Shown here one piece after another: positions 32,734-40,663 of a stretch of DNA of 64,000 bases; the stretch's first letter is position 1, and the number at the start of each line of letters is the position of its first letter. The notes beneath the pieces are model-generated. The model was given only the letters and a program-made list of their open reading frames with translations. It was not told where the DNA came from and searched no databases. Both the position numbers and the translations under genes were made by a program. Where the stretch lies: NCBI RefSeq assembly GCF_003711225.1, contig NZ_CP031030.1:7308501-7372500 (forward strand). Direction: 5' to 3'. This stretch comes from Runella sp. SP2 (GTDB lineage Bacteria > Bacteroidota > Bacteroidia > Cytophagales > Spirosomataceae).

Positions 32734-33927
32734 ATGAAAATCGGAATTGTTTGTTATCCAACATTTGGTGGTAGTGGCGTAGTCGCTACTGAACTTGGAA
32801 AGGCGCTTGCTGCCGTCGGACATCAGGTTCACTTCATCACTTACTCACAACCTACGCGCTTAGATTTTTTCAGTGAAAATATTTTTTACCACGAAGTTCA
32901 TATTCCCAACTACCCCTTGTTTCAGTACGCCCCGTACGAGTCGGCGCTGTCGAGCGCGATGGTGAACGTGGTGAAGACCGAAAAACTGGATGTTTTGCAC
33001 GTGCATTATGCCATCCCGCACGCCTCAACGGCCTACATGGCAAAGCAAATTCTCAAATCTCAAGGCATTCATATCCCCGTCATCACGACTTTGCACGGAA
33101 CCGACATCACGCTCGTGGGCAAAGATCGCTCGTACGAACCCGTGATTACGTTTAGTATCAACCAATCGGACGGTATTACGTCGGTGTCGGAGTTTTTAAA
33201 ACAAGCTACCTACGATTATTTCCCCATCACCAAAGACATTGAAGTGATTCCTAACTTCATTGACTTAGATCGTTTTAAGAAACAGAAAAAAGACCATTTC
33301 AAGTTGGCAATTTGTCCCAACGGTGAAAAGTTGCTGGTGCATACCTCCAATTTCCGAAAGGTAAAACGGATTGAAGACATTGTGTTGATGTTTGAAAAAG
33401 TACGCCACGAAGTACCCAGCAAATTACTGTTGGTGGGTGATGGCCCCGAACGTGCCAAAATAGAAAATATGTGCCGTGACTTGGATTTGATGCAATGTGT
33501 TCGCTTCTTGGGGAACTTAGATGCGATTGAGGAAGTACTTTCGGTGGCCGATTTGTTTGTAATGCCCTCTGAAACAGAGAGTTTTGGCTTGGCAGCGTTG
33601 GAGGCAATGGCTTGCGAAGTTCCTTTGATTACATCCAACGCAGGTGGATTGCCAGAGTTGAACGTGCAAGGTGTCACTGGTTTTATGAGCAACGTGGGCG
33701 ACGTTGAAGACATGGCAAAAAATGCAGTTTACATTTTACAAGACGAAAATTTGCCTCGTTTTAAAGCCAACGCATTGGCCCGGGCCAAAGAATTTGAGTT
33801 GGCGAATATTTTGCCACAGTACGAAGCCTATTATGAAAAAGTAGTGGCCGAAAGTCTAAGCGCATTAGAACCATTGGAAGCATCAACCGACCGCCCAATG
33901 CGTGAAGTATTGGTAGGTAAACACTGA
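32734..33927 (+). CDS. bshA: N-acetyl-alpha-D-glucosaminyl L-malate synthase BshA
   Basis: A 397-residue GT4 glycosyltransferase that makes GlcNAc-malate, the first step of bacillithiol synthesis. BshA signature parts are MKIGIVCYPTFGGSGVVATE, ITYSQPTRLD, HVHYAIPHASTAY, TTLHGTDITLVG and the nucleotide-sugar EX7E motif SETESFGLAALEAMA. The start ATG 32734 is the conserved one; the 34-residue extension from 32632 is not. bshB and bshC are not in the window. The gene implies bacillithiol as the low-molecular-weight thiol, as in other Cytophagales. Confidence 0.95.
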   Translation: MKIGIVCYPTFGGSGVVATELGKALAAVGHQVHFITYSQPTRLDFFSENIFYHEVHIPNYPLFQYAPYESALSSAMVNVVKTEKLDVLHVHYAIPHASTAYMAKQILKSQGIHIPVITTLHGTDITLVGKDRSYEPVITFSINQSDGITSVSEFLKQATYDYFPITKDIEVIPNFIDLDRFKKQKKDHFKLAICPNGEKLLVHTSNFRKVKRIEDIVLMFEKVRHEVPSKLLLVGDGPERAKIENMCRDLDLMQCVRFLGNLDAIEEVLSVADLFVMPSETESFGLAALEAMACEVPLITSNAGGLPELNVQGVTGFMSNVGDVEDMAKNAVYILQDENLPRFKANALARAKEFELANILPQYEAYYEKVVAESLSALEPLEASTDRPMREVLVGKH

Positions 33928-33947
33928 GGAATCAATAAACAAAAACC

Positions 33948-34709
33948 ATGAGAAAAATTGTATTACCGTTGGTGTTACTGGCTCTTTCTTTAGGAGCTTG
34001 TACGCGCTATTTTGTAGGAAAGCCCGTTAAGCTTCAGCCGATTGCAATCAGTGACACCGTCACTGCACCGTCTTCAGCTTTGTCACAAACGGTGGATAAA
34101 TACCTCAAACCTTACCACGACACTTTGGATGCCCAGATGACGGCAGTGCTGACGACTTCACCTCGTCGGCTGACAAAAGGTACGCCTGAATCAGAATTGG
34201 GGAATTTGATGGCAGATCTTTTTCGGGAAATGGGACAAGAACGTTTTGGTAAACCCATTGACGTGGCCGTGACCAACAACGGGGGAATTCGTACAGACTT
34301 GCCTCAAGGAAATATTACCCTTGGAAAAGTATATGAAGTAATGCCTTTTGATAACGATTTGGTGGTGCTTACGCTTTCGGGCACAACCATGCAAAAAGTG
34401 GTTGACTATTTGGCACAACGTAAAGAACCGCAGTCGGGTCTGAAACTTGTTGTTGACAAGGCGACTAGCAAACCAAAAGAAGTGCTGATTGGGGGAAAAC
34501 CGCTTAATACGGAGCAAACTTATACGCTCATTACGAGCGACTACATGGCAATGAGTAGTGACTTAGCTCCTATTGTGAAGAATAATAAGGGGTATCAAGC
34601 ACTCAACTACCTCATGCGCGATGCGATGGCGGACTATCTGCGCCGAAAAGGAAAACAAGGGCAGTCGATTGACCCTAAAAAAGACGGCAGAACGACCGTC
34701 GTTGAGTAA
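33948..34709 (+). CDS. Lipoprotein with 5'-nucleotidase C-terminal (substrate-binding) domain
   Basis: A 253-residue lipoprotein (lipobox LSLGAC, Cys18) made only of the 5'-nucleotidase C-terminal domain. The nucleotide-binding features are NNGGIRTDLPQGNITLGKVY, EVMPFDNDLVVLTLSG and the late SDYMAMSSDL. In UshA-type enzymes this domain follows the metallophosphatase domain in one chain. Here it is a separate gene placed before the metallophosphatase gene (39 bp apart). The two products probably form one split nucleotidase in the periplasm. Confidence 0.88.
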   Translation: MRKIVLPLVLLALSLGACTRYFVGKPVKLQPIAISDTVTAPSSALSQTVDKYLKPYHDTLDAQMTAVLTTSPRRLTKGTPESELGNLMADLFREMGQERFGKPIDVAVTNNGGIRTDLPQGNITLGKVYEVMPFDNDLVVLTLSGTTMQKVVDYLAQRKEPQSGLKLVVDKATSKPKEVLIGGKPLNTEQTYTLITSDYMAMSSDLAPIVKNNKGYQALNYLMRDAMADYLRRKGKQGQSIDPKKDGRTTVVE

Positions 34710-34748
34710 GTAGTCATATTTGAATCAACTTGTTGCTTTATCATTATC

Positions 34749-35669
34749 ATGCAAAGACGTATATTTCTTCAACATATTTTTGGGGCCACGGGAGCAGTAG
34801 CTTTAGGGTCGTTACCTTTTGAAACATGGGCGTCGCCTCAGGCAAAAGAAGTTAAAATCACTATTTTACATACCAACGACCAACACAGTCGCCTAGAGCC
34901 ATTTCCAAAAGGCGACCGCATGGCGGGGCGCGGTGGCGTGGTGAATCGGGCGCGAATTTTGAGCAAGATTCGTTCGGAAGAACAGAACGTGTTGCTTTTT
35001 GACGCGGGTGATATTTTTCAGGGAACGCCTTATTTTAATTTCTATAAAGGTCGTCCCGAAATCGAATTGATGAGCCAAATGGGCTACGACGCTGTGACAA
35101 TGGGCAACCACGATTTCGACGGTGGACTCGACCTGTACGTGAACCAAATCAAGGCGTATGCCAAGTTTCCTGTGCTGGTAGCGAATTACGATTTTGCGGG
35201 GACGTCAATGGAAGGCTTGGCGCAGCCGTACAAAATTTTCAACGTTAAAGGTGTGAAAGTGGGCGTTTTTGGGATTGGAATTAGCCCCGATGGCTTAATT
35301 CCGCAGAAACTATTTGGTGGAACCAAGTACCTCGACCCCGTAAAAACTGCGAACGAAACCGCCGCGATGCTCCGCAATGAAAAGAAGTGTAGTTTGGTGG
35401 TTTGTCTTTCGCATTTGGGATATAAAATGAGTGATGGTGAAATGTCAGATTTAGTGATGGCACCGCAAACCAAAGACATCGATCTGATTATCGGAGGACA
35501 TACGCATACGTTTTTAAACGAACCTACAATACTCAAAAATCAAGCAGGAAAGTCGGTGATTATCAACCAAGCAGGTTGGGGCGGTGCAAGCCTTGGACGT
35601 TTGGATTTTAGATTTGACCGCGTTTCTAAAAAAGTCTATTTCGAAAGTCAAGCCGTACCTGTCCAATAA
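34749..35669 (+). CDS. Metallophosphatase, 5'-nucleotidase N-terminal domain
   Basis: A 306-residue calcineurin-like phosphatase with an N-terminal export signal that begins MQRRIFLQH, a twin-Arg type motif, followed by a hydrophobic stretch. Metal-binding motifs are HTNDQHSRLEP, LFDAGDIFQG, GNHDFDGG, VCLSHLGYK and GGHTHTF, complete for a dinuclear site. It ends before the substrate-binding domain, which is the preceding gene. Together they should remove phosphate from nucleotides or UDP-sugars in the periplasm. Immediately downstream starts a 73-bp tandem repeat. Confidence 0.9.
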   Translation: MQRRIFLQHIFGATGAVALGSLPFETWASPQAKEVKITILHTNDQHSRLEPFPKGDRMAGRGGVVNRARILSKIRSEEQNVLLFDAGDIFQGTPYFNFYKGRPEIELMSQMGYDAVTMGNHDFDGGLDLYVNQIKAYAKFPVLVANYDFAGTSMEGLAQPYKIFNVKGVKVGVFGIGISPDGLIPQKLFGGTKYLDPVKTANETAAMLRNEKKCSLVVCLSHLGYKMSDGEMSDLVMAPQTKDIDLIIGGHTHTFLNEPTILKNQAGKSVIINQAGWGGASLGRLDFRFDRVSKKVYFESQAVPVQ

Positions 35670-35681
35670 TGGTGTCGCGGG

Positions 35682-35872
35682 TATTCATTCGTGCGGGTTC
35701 TACAAACGTTGCGCATCTCCGATGCTTGAAAATGATGTTCATCTGTGCAGCAGGTTTCTCAAAACCTGCTGACTACAAACGTTGCGCATCTCCGATGCTT
35801 GAAAATGATGTTTATTCGTGCAGCGGGTTTCTCAAAACCCGCTTATTACAAATGTTGAGCATCTCCGATGCA
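35682..35872. repeat. 73-bp tandem repeat, about 2.5 units, with covarying hairpin
   Basis: TACAAACGTTG at 35701 and 35774 and TACAAATGTTG at 35847 mark a constant 73-bp period; a remnant of an earlier unit precedes 35701. Each unit holds GCATCTCCGATGC and a hairpin: AGCAGG...CCTGCT in unit 1, AGCGGG...CCCGCT in unit 2. The A-T to G-C change on both arms is compensatory. The rest of the 387-bp gap (35873-36056) is AT-rich with nothing I can name. Confidence 0.85.
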
Positions 35873-36056
35873 AATCCTGCTTATTTTGTTGGTCAAAATG
35901 ACTCAATGAGTTGAAATAAAGTAAATTGTTTTTTCTAAAAATTAGAATTTTACGTCTTTTTGTCTTATAAATCCTTTGTTTTAAGTCAAAAGTGTATTTT
36001 GCGAAAAAACAAAAAAACACTGCGGCTTATCAAGCTCTTTTCACCAAGTTTTCCTT

Positions 36057-37502
36057 ATGACATTCGACAATCAACTCAGAGTATCGTCCGAGGTAGGGAC
36101 GCTTCGTAGATTGCTTATTCACAGCCCCGACCGTGGTTTGGGTAAAGTTGTTCCCTCTAAAGCGCAGGACTGGCTTTTTGAGGACATAGTTCACCTCGAT
36201 ACCATGCGTCGCGAAGAGTACGATTACTATGTCAAAATCTTGCTCTATTTTCTGGATCCTGAAAAAGTACGAGGAAAAATAAAAGAGATAGATGCGGACC
36301 CTAAGCGTTTGTTCTACAAACCAGGAAGTCCCGAATATTTTAACTCTGATAAAGTCGTAGATATACAAAAACTGTTAGCGGAAATCCTTGAAGACGACGC
36401 CATTCGGGTAAAACTCATTGCTTCTATTTGTGCTGTCGAACGTTGTTCGTTTCGGATTCAGGAAAAACTCAAAGAATATGACCCAATTGAGTTAGCGAAA
36501 ATCCTGATTTCAGGCTCTTTACCTGACCGTCACATGATTTTTGCCCCGCTGCCCAACTTCATTTTTACGCGTGACATTGGCATTGTAATTAATGACCATG
36601 TGCTACTTAACAAACCCGCGAAGACGGCCCGTACGCGGGAGTCGTTGTTGACCCAATATATCTTTTTTTACCACCCGCAGTTTGAAAGTTATCGCAATAA
36701 TATCATCGAAATTCCTGACAATGAACACCATTTCTTACTGACGGAAGACGAGCTTAAAAGTGATTATCTCCGATCTACGCTCGAAGGAGGCGACGTGATG
36801 ATGGTCGCGCCAAGGCATTTGTTGATTGGATGCAGCGAGCGTACGACCTTGTACGCAGCCCAGCAGGTGATGAAATCTTTGTTTGAACGTAACGTGGTGG
36901 ACACCATTACCATCGTGAAAATCCCTAAAAAAAGGGATTATATGCACATCGACACGGTTTTTACGCAAGTAAAACGCAACGTCTGGGTATTGCTAGGTTC
37001 GATTGCTCGTCAGGGCGATGAAGCCAAAAAACGAGATGTACTCCACTTTTTTGCCCCGAAAGAAGACCCCGACCGTTTGCAAATCATGCAATTCAACAAA
37101 GGCTGGGAAAACAAACCTACTGAAATCGAGAATTTGGAAGACTTGTTGACTGACATCAGCAAAAACGACTTGGGTTGCAATGAGCCCGTGGAGTTTATTT
37201 ATTCGGGAAACAACGAATTCCCGTTTGGCGCCCGCGAACAATGGACCGACTCCTGCAATTTGTTGGCGCTTAAAGATGGCGTGGTGATTGGCTACGACCG
37301 CAACGACAAAACCCTTGAAGCATTTCGGGCCAAAGGCTTCCGTACGATTCGGGCCAAAGATCTATTGGAAGAATTTGAAGCAGGAATTTCATCGCCCGAA
37401 ACGATTCAAAATACATTCATTATGCTTCCTTCAGCCGAGCTTTCGCGGGCGCGAGGTGGTTCACATTGCATGAGTTTACCGATTTTGCGGGACGGATTTT
37501 AA
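36057..37502 (+). CDS. Arginine deiminase-family protein
   Basis: A 481-residue guanidino-group modifying enzyme. The catalytic set of arginine deiminases is complete in order: Asp in FIFTRDIG, Glu in LEGGDVMM, His and Asp in MHIDTVFT, and the nucleophile Cys in ARGGSHCMSLP near the C terminus. It is ~70 residues longer than classical ArcA, with extra helical sequence after the first ~60 residues. The likely reaction is arginine to citrulline plus ammonia. No carbamoyltransferase or carbamate kinase is nearby; instead the citrulline hydrolase CtlX is two genes downstream. Starts at ATG 36057. Confidence 0.85.
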   Translation: MTFDNQLRVSSEVGTLRRLLIHSPDRGLGKVVPSKAQDWLFEDIVHLDTMRREEYDYYVKILLYFLDPEKVRGKIKEIDADPKRLFYKPGSPEYFNSDKVVDIQKLLAEILEDDAIRVKLIASICAVERCSFRIQEKLKEYDPIELAKILISGSLPDRHMIFAPLPNFIFTRDIGIVINDHVLLNKPAKTARTRESLLTQYIFFYHPQFESYRNNIIEIPDNEHHFLLTEDELKSDYLRSTLEGGDVMMVAPRHLLIGCSERTTLYAAQQVMKSLFERNVVDTITIVKIPKKRDYMHIDTVFTQVKRNVWVLLGSIARQGDEAKKRDVLHFFAPKEDPDRLQIMQFNKGWENKPTEIENLEDLLTDISKNDLGCNEPVEFIYSGNNEFPFGAREQWTDSCNLLALKDGVVIGYDRNDKTLEAFRAKGFRTIRAKDLLEEFEAGISSPETIQNTFIMLPSAELSRARGGSHCMSLPILRDGF

Positions 37503-37563
37503 GCACCCTGCCTTTTTGATTCATTGGCTTTATCATTAACTTTAGGATAAAATCAAGCAAGTT

Positions 37564-38130
37564 ATGATTACTACACTGGTTCAGACTGACGTATTACCAA
37601 CCGATCTTCAAACAGTCGAAGCGTTTGAAAATTGGCAGCGCCAACACGTGGTGGAAGGTAGTTTTGAGTTTTTAGATGGTAAAATCATTCAAAAGGAGGC
37701 TATGAAACAAGATGAGGCTTTTATTGCCAATTTTTTATTACGTGTTTTTATACAAACAACCGCATTTCAAAAAGGGGATGTATTATTACCAGAGCTAGAT
37801 TCTTACGTAAGCCAAACCCGCAAGCGAGTGCCTGATTTGACCTATTTTACTGCGGATGAAATCAAACAAATGCGGCAAGGAGCACGAATAAAAACGCGAT
37901 TTGCCATTGAAATCTTGTCGGATTCGGAGTCGTTTGAAGATGTGATTGAAAAAGTACAGGACTATTTCGACGCAGGAGGAGAGTTGGTATGGTACATTGC
38001 GCCAAAACAGCAAAAAATATACGTCTATACTAATCCTGATGAATCAAAAGCGTACAAAGGAAACGACTTGATTGTGGCTACACCCGTCGTCTCCGATTTT
38101 CAATTTGAAGTTTCCCAATTATTTTCCTAA
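37564..38130 (+). CDS. Uma2-family putative endonuclease
   Basis: A 188-residue Uma2/DUF820 protein. Motifs are VEAFENWQRQHVVEGSFEFLD then GKIIQKEAM, the Asp of VPDLTYF, FAIEILSDSES (family core Glu) and VQDYFDAGGELVWYIAPKQQKIYVY. Only loosely similar to the Uma2 gene at 23343. It sits between the arginine deiminase gene (62 bp) and ctlX (16 bp) in the same direction, so it is probably co-transcribed with them, but a functional link is not evident. Role unknown. Confidence 0.83.
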   Translation: MITTLVQTDVLPTDLQTVEAFENWQRQHVVEGSFEFLDGKIIQKEAMKQDEAFIANFLLRVFIQTTAFQKGDVLLPELDSYVSQTRKRVPDLTYFTADEIKQMRQGARIKTRFAIEILSDSESFEDVIEKVQDYFDAGGELVWYIAPKQQKIYVYTNPDESKAYKGNDLIVATPVVSDFQFEVSQLFS

Positions 38131-38146
38131 AAATCAGCAACGAGAG

Positions 38147-39097
38147 ATGAGCAGTATGTCGTACAAAATGCAACCTCAAGCCACCACGCACATTATGATG
38201 ATTCGGCCTGTGCGTTTTGGGTTTAATGAAGAAACGGCCGAAAGTAACGCGTTTCAAGACGCTGCCTTGGCTGCGCAAACCAAAGACAGTGCGCAACAAG
38301 ATGCCTTGGCCGAGTTTGAAAACATGGTAGCACAACTCACAGCCGCAGGCGTGGATGTGATTACGTACGAGGATACGCCTGAACCTTATACGCCCGACTC
38401 TATTTTTCCAAATAATTGGATTTCGTTCCACCAAAGCGGCAAGGTGATTTTATACCCAATGCAAGCCGAAAATCGCCGTTTGGAGCGTCGTATGGACATT
38501 GTTGAGGGCCTGAAAGAGCATTTTCAAGTGGATGAAGTCATTGATTTGACCCATTTTGAAAAGGAAGGAAAGTTCTTGGAAGGAACGGGAAGTATGGTGC
38601 TCGACCGTCGGTATAAAATAGCGTATGCCTGCCTTTCACCACGTACGCATCCCGAGGTTTTGGACGCATTTTCGGAAGCGACTGGCTTTAGCGTTGTGAA
38701 ATTTAACGCGGCTGATGCCAACGGAAAGGCAATTTACCATACCAACGTCCTTATGTGCGTAGGTGACGCGTTTGCGGTAGTTTGTTTACAAGCCATCACC
38801 GACCCCGACGAGCGCCTGTACGTGCGCGAAGAGCTTGAAAAAACGGGCAAACAAGTGATAGAAATTACGCTGGAACAGATGAACAGCTTCGCAGGAAATA
38901 TGTTATTGGTATATAACAAACGTGGCGAAAAACTGCTCGTGATGTCCACGCAAGCGTTTGAGTCATTGACCGCCAAACAGCGTGATGAACTCGATGATTA
39001 TGCTGTATTGCTCCACTCCGATTTGTCAATTATCGAAAGAAATGGCGGTGGTTCTGCGCGCTGCATGATGGCCGAAGTGCATCTTACTGAGAAATAA
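38147..39097 (+). CDS. ctlX: Citrulline hydrolase CtlX (arginine deiminase-related)
   Basis: A ~317-residue member of the CtlX branch of the guanidino-modifying superfamily. It begins QATTHIMMIRPVRFGFNEETA, then SIFPNNWISFH, FLEGTGSMVLDR (Glu), IYHTNVLMCVGDAF (His) and NGGGSARCMMAEVHL with the nucleophile Cys at the end. CtlX in Francisella splits citrulline to ornithine. Paired with the upstream arginine deiminase it would give a two-step arginine to ornithine route without carbamoyl phosphate. ATG 38147 and 38156 are both possible starts. Confidence 0.88.
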   Translation: MSSMSYKMQPQATTHIMMIRPVRFGFNEETAESNAFQDAALAAQTKDSAQQDALAEFENMVAQLTAAGVDVITYEDTPEPYTPDSIFPNNWISFHQSGKVILYPMQAENRRLERRMDIVEGLKEHFQVDEVIDLTHFEKEGKFLEGTGSMVLDRRYKIAYACLSPRTHPEVLDAFSEATGFSVVKFNAADANGKAIYHTNVLMCVGDAFAVVCLQAITDPDERLYVREELEKTGKQVIEITLEQMNSFAGNMLLVYNKRGEKLLVMSTQAFESLTAKQRDELDDYAVLLHSDLSIIERNGGGSARCMMAEVHLTEK

Positions 39098-39108
39098 GTC
39101 GTACCTTT

Positions 39109-39134
39109 GTGGCTTATTACGATGAATAAGCCAC
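39109..39134 (+). promoter_or_regulatory. Perfect hairpin abutting the helicase start codon
   Basis: GTGGCTTATT (39109-39118) and AATAAGCCAC (39125-39134) form a 10-bp perfect inverted repeat with loop ACGATG, ending at the base before ATG 39135. A TACCTTTG box (39102-39109) just upstream looks like a -7 element, though its -33 partner is poor. The loop ATG at 39122 opens a 7-codon out-of-frame ORF that runs past the real start. Confidence 0.6.
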
Positions 39135-40469
39135 ATGAAATTTGACGAACTAAATCTGAACAAATCCCTGTTGAAATCCCTTGATGACTTGGGTTTTACG
39201 ACGGCAACAACCATCCAATCGAAGGTTTTTCCAGTCGTGATGTCAGGGAAAGATGTATATGGAATTGCACAAACTGGTACGGGAAAGACCTTTGCGTACT
39301 TGTTGCCATGCTTGCGTCTGTTTCAGTTTTCCAAAGAGAAATCTCCGCAATTAGTGATATTAGTACCCACCCGCGAGTTGGTGGTGCAGGTCGTGGAGTC
39401 GGTAAAACAGCTAACGACCTACATGAACCTACTCGTGGTGGGTGTCTATGGAGGGGTAAATTTTAAACCCCAAGTGGCTGAGGTGTCCAACGGCGTTGAT
39501 GTGCTGGTTGCTACGCCAGGCCGACTGGTCGATTTGCTGTCGAGCGGGGTGGTAAAGCCAAAGAATATCAAGCGATTAGTGCTCGACGAAGCCGACGAAA
39601 TGCTCAACTTAGGGTTTCGAGCGCAGTTGAAGTTAATTTTGGATACCCTGCCCGAACGCCGCCAAAACCTTCTTTTTTCGGCTACCATTACCGACGAAGT
39701 AGAAGCGTTGATGAACAGCTACTTTGAAAGCCCCGTGCGGGTGGAGGCGACCCCTGTAGGAACACCTTTGGATAATATTTACCAAACGGCCTACGATGTT
39801 CCCAATTTTTATACCAAAATCAATTTGTTGACATTGCTTCTTGGTCACGACCCCGACATGACAAAAGTGTTGGTGTTTGTGGCAACCAAGCAATTGGCCG
39901 AGTTGGTGTACAACGAATTGTCGGTAGAATTTGGCGAAGAATTAAGCGTTATTCACTCAAATAAAGCCCAAAACCAGCGTTTTGAGGCCGTTAATCGTTT
40001 TGAAAAAGGCGAAGCACGTATTTTGGTGGCGACCGACGTGATTGCGCGCGGCTTGGACATTGCCGAAGTGTCGCACGTCATTAATTTTGACATGCCTGAA
40101 TTTCCCGAAACGTACATTCACCGCATTGGCCGTACAGGGCGGGTGGATAAAAAAGGCGTGGCCATTAGTTTTATTACCGAAAACGAGAAAGAACAGCAGT
40201 TGGAGGTAGAAGTGCTAATGCAGCAAGAAATTCCAATGCGGCCGTTGCCCAAGCACCTCGAAATTTCGGATGAACTGATTGAGGATGAAAAACCGAAACA
40301 AATGATGAAACTGCCGCAAGTCAAGATTGCGTTGAGCGAATCGTTTGGGGGGGCGTTTCACGAAAAATCGGAGAAAAACAAAAAAGTAAACGTGCGCCGC
40401 GACCATGCCAAGGAAATGATGAAAAAGTACGGCAAACCCATCAGAAAAACGCGCCCTAATAATGGGTAA
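39135..40469 (+). CDS. DEAD-box RNA helicase (RhlE/DeaD-like)
   Basis: A 444-residue ATP-dependent RNA helicase with all core motifs: Q motif region (TTATTIQ), AQTGTGKT (I), PTRELVVQ (Ia), TPGRL (Ib), LDEADEML (II), FSAT (III), RGLDIAEV (V) and HRIGRTGR (VI). The C-terminal ~80 residues are basic and probably bind RNA. It most resembles the RhlE-type helicases that act in ribosome assembly or cold adaptation. The start codon lies directly behind a perfect hairpin, so its own translation may be structure-controlled. Confidence 0.94.
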   Translation: MKFDELNLNKSLLKSLDDLGFTTATTIQSKVFPVVMSGKDVYGIAQTGTGKTFAYLLPCLRLFQFSKEKSPQLVILVPTRELVVQVVESVKQLTTYMNLLVVGVYGGVNFKPQVAEVSNGVDVLVATPGRLVDLLSSGVVKPKNIKRLVLDEADEMLNLGFRAQLKLILDTLPERRQNLLFSATITDEVEALMNSYFESPVRVEATPVGTPLDNIYQTAYDVPNFYTKINLLTLLLGHDPDMTKVLVFVATKQLAELVYNELSVEFGEELSVIHSNKAQNQRFEAVNRFEKGEARILVATDVIARGLDIAEVSHVINFDMPEFPETYIHRIGRTGRVDKKGVAISFITENEKEQQLEVEVLMQQEIPMRPLPKHLEISDELIEDEKPKQMMKLPQVKIALSESFGGAFHEKSEKNKKVNVRRDHAKEMMKKYGKPIRKTRPNNG

Positions 40470-40479
40470 TAGCTCACGG

Positions 40480-40567
40480 CTGTGTGCTTCTGGTTGCTCT
40501 TAGACGTGCCTCTGGTTGCTTACAACCAGAGGATGTGAGATGTGTTTCTGGTTGTGAGCAACCAGAA
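40480..40567. repeat. GGTTG...CAACC hairpin cluster
   Basis: CCTCTGGTTG-CTTA-CAACCAGAGG (40509-40532) and TTCTGGTTG-TGAG-CAACCAGAA (40546-40567), preceded by a half element CTTCTGGTTGCTC. Same core and loop words as the elements at 30933-31023. A related weaker hairpin TTTTCGGT...ACCGAAAA lies at 52035-52058. Confidence 0.8.
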
Positions 40568-40582
40568 GATTAAAAAAATAAG

Positions 40583-40613
40583 CCTCTCTATTGACATGTA
40601 TGGAGAGGTTTTT
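40583..40613 (+). terminator. Intrinsic terminator of the helicase gene
   Basis: Stem CCTCTC (40583-40588) / GAGAGG (40603-40608) followed by TTTTT. The -33 element of the next operon's promoter lies in its loop. Confidence 0.65.
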
Positions 40614-40622
40614 ATATGTTTG
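40591..40622 (+). promoter_or_regulatory. Promoter of the ABC/GntR operon
   Basis: TTG (40591-40593), 21-nt spacer, TATGTTTG (40615-40622), matching the Bacteroidota consensus. The predicted start near 40628 lies inside the palindrome at 40624-40647. Confidence 0.6.
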
Positions 40623-40623
40623 T

Positions 40624-40647
40624 AGTGTATTAGTTAAATAGTACACT
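40624..40647. promoter_or_regulatory. Putative operator of the YtrA-like GntR regulator
   Basis: AGTGTA (40624-40629) and TACACT (40642-40647), 12 bp apart, with partial inner symmetry. These are the half-sites I recall for Bacillus YtrA. Location over the predicted transcription start suits repression, and a YtrA-type gene is in the operon. Confidence 0.6.
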
Positions 40648-40663
40648 AAATCTCAAAGATTCC

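Noticed and set aside
35682-35872. CRISPR array
   Set aside because: The repeats are adjacent 73-bp tandem units without unique spacers, and no cas genes are present.
35584-35914. Small ORFs across the 73-bp tandem repeat
   Set aside because: They are translations of the repeat with no conserved features; the unit length of 73 also shifts frame at each copy.
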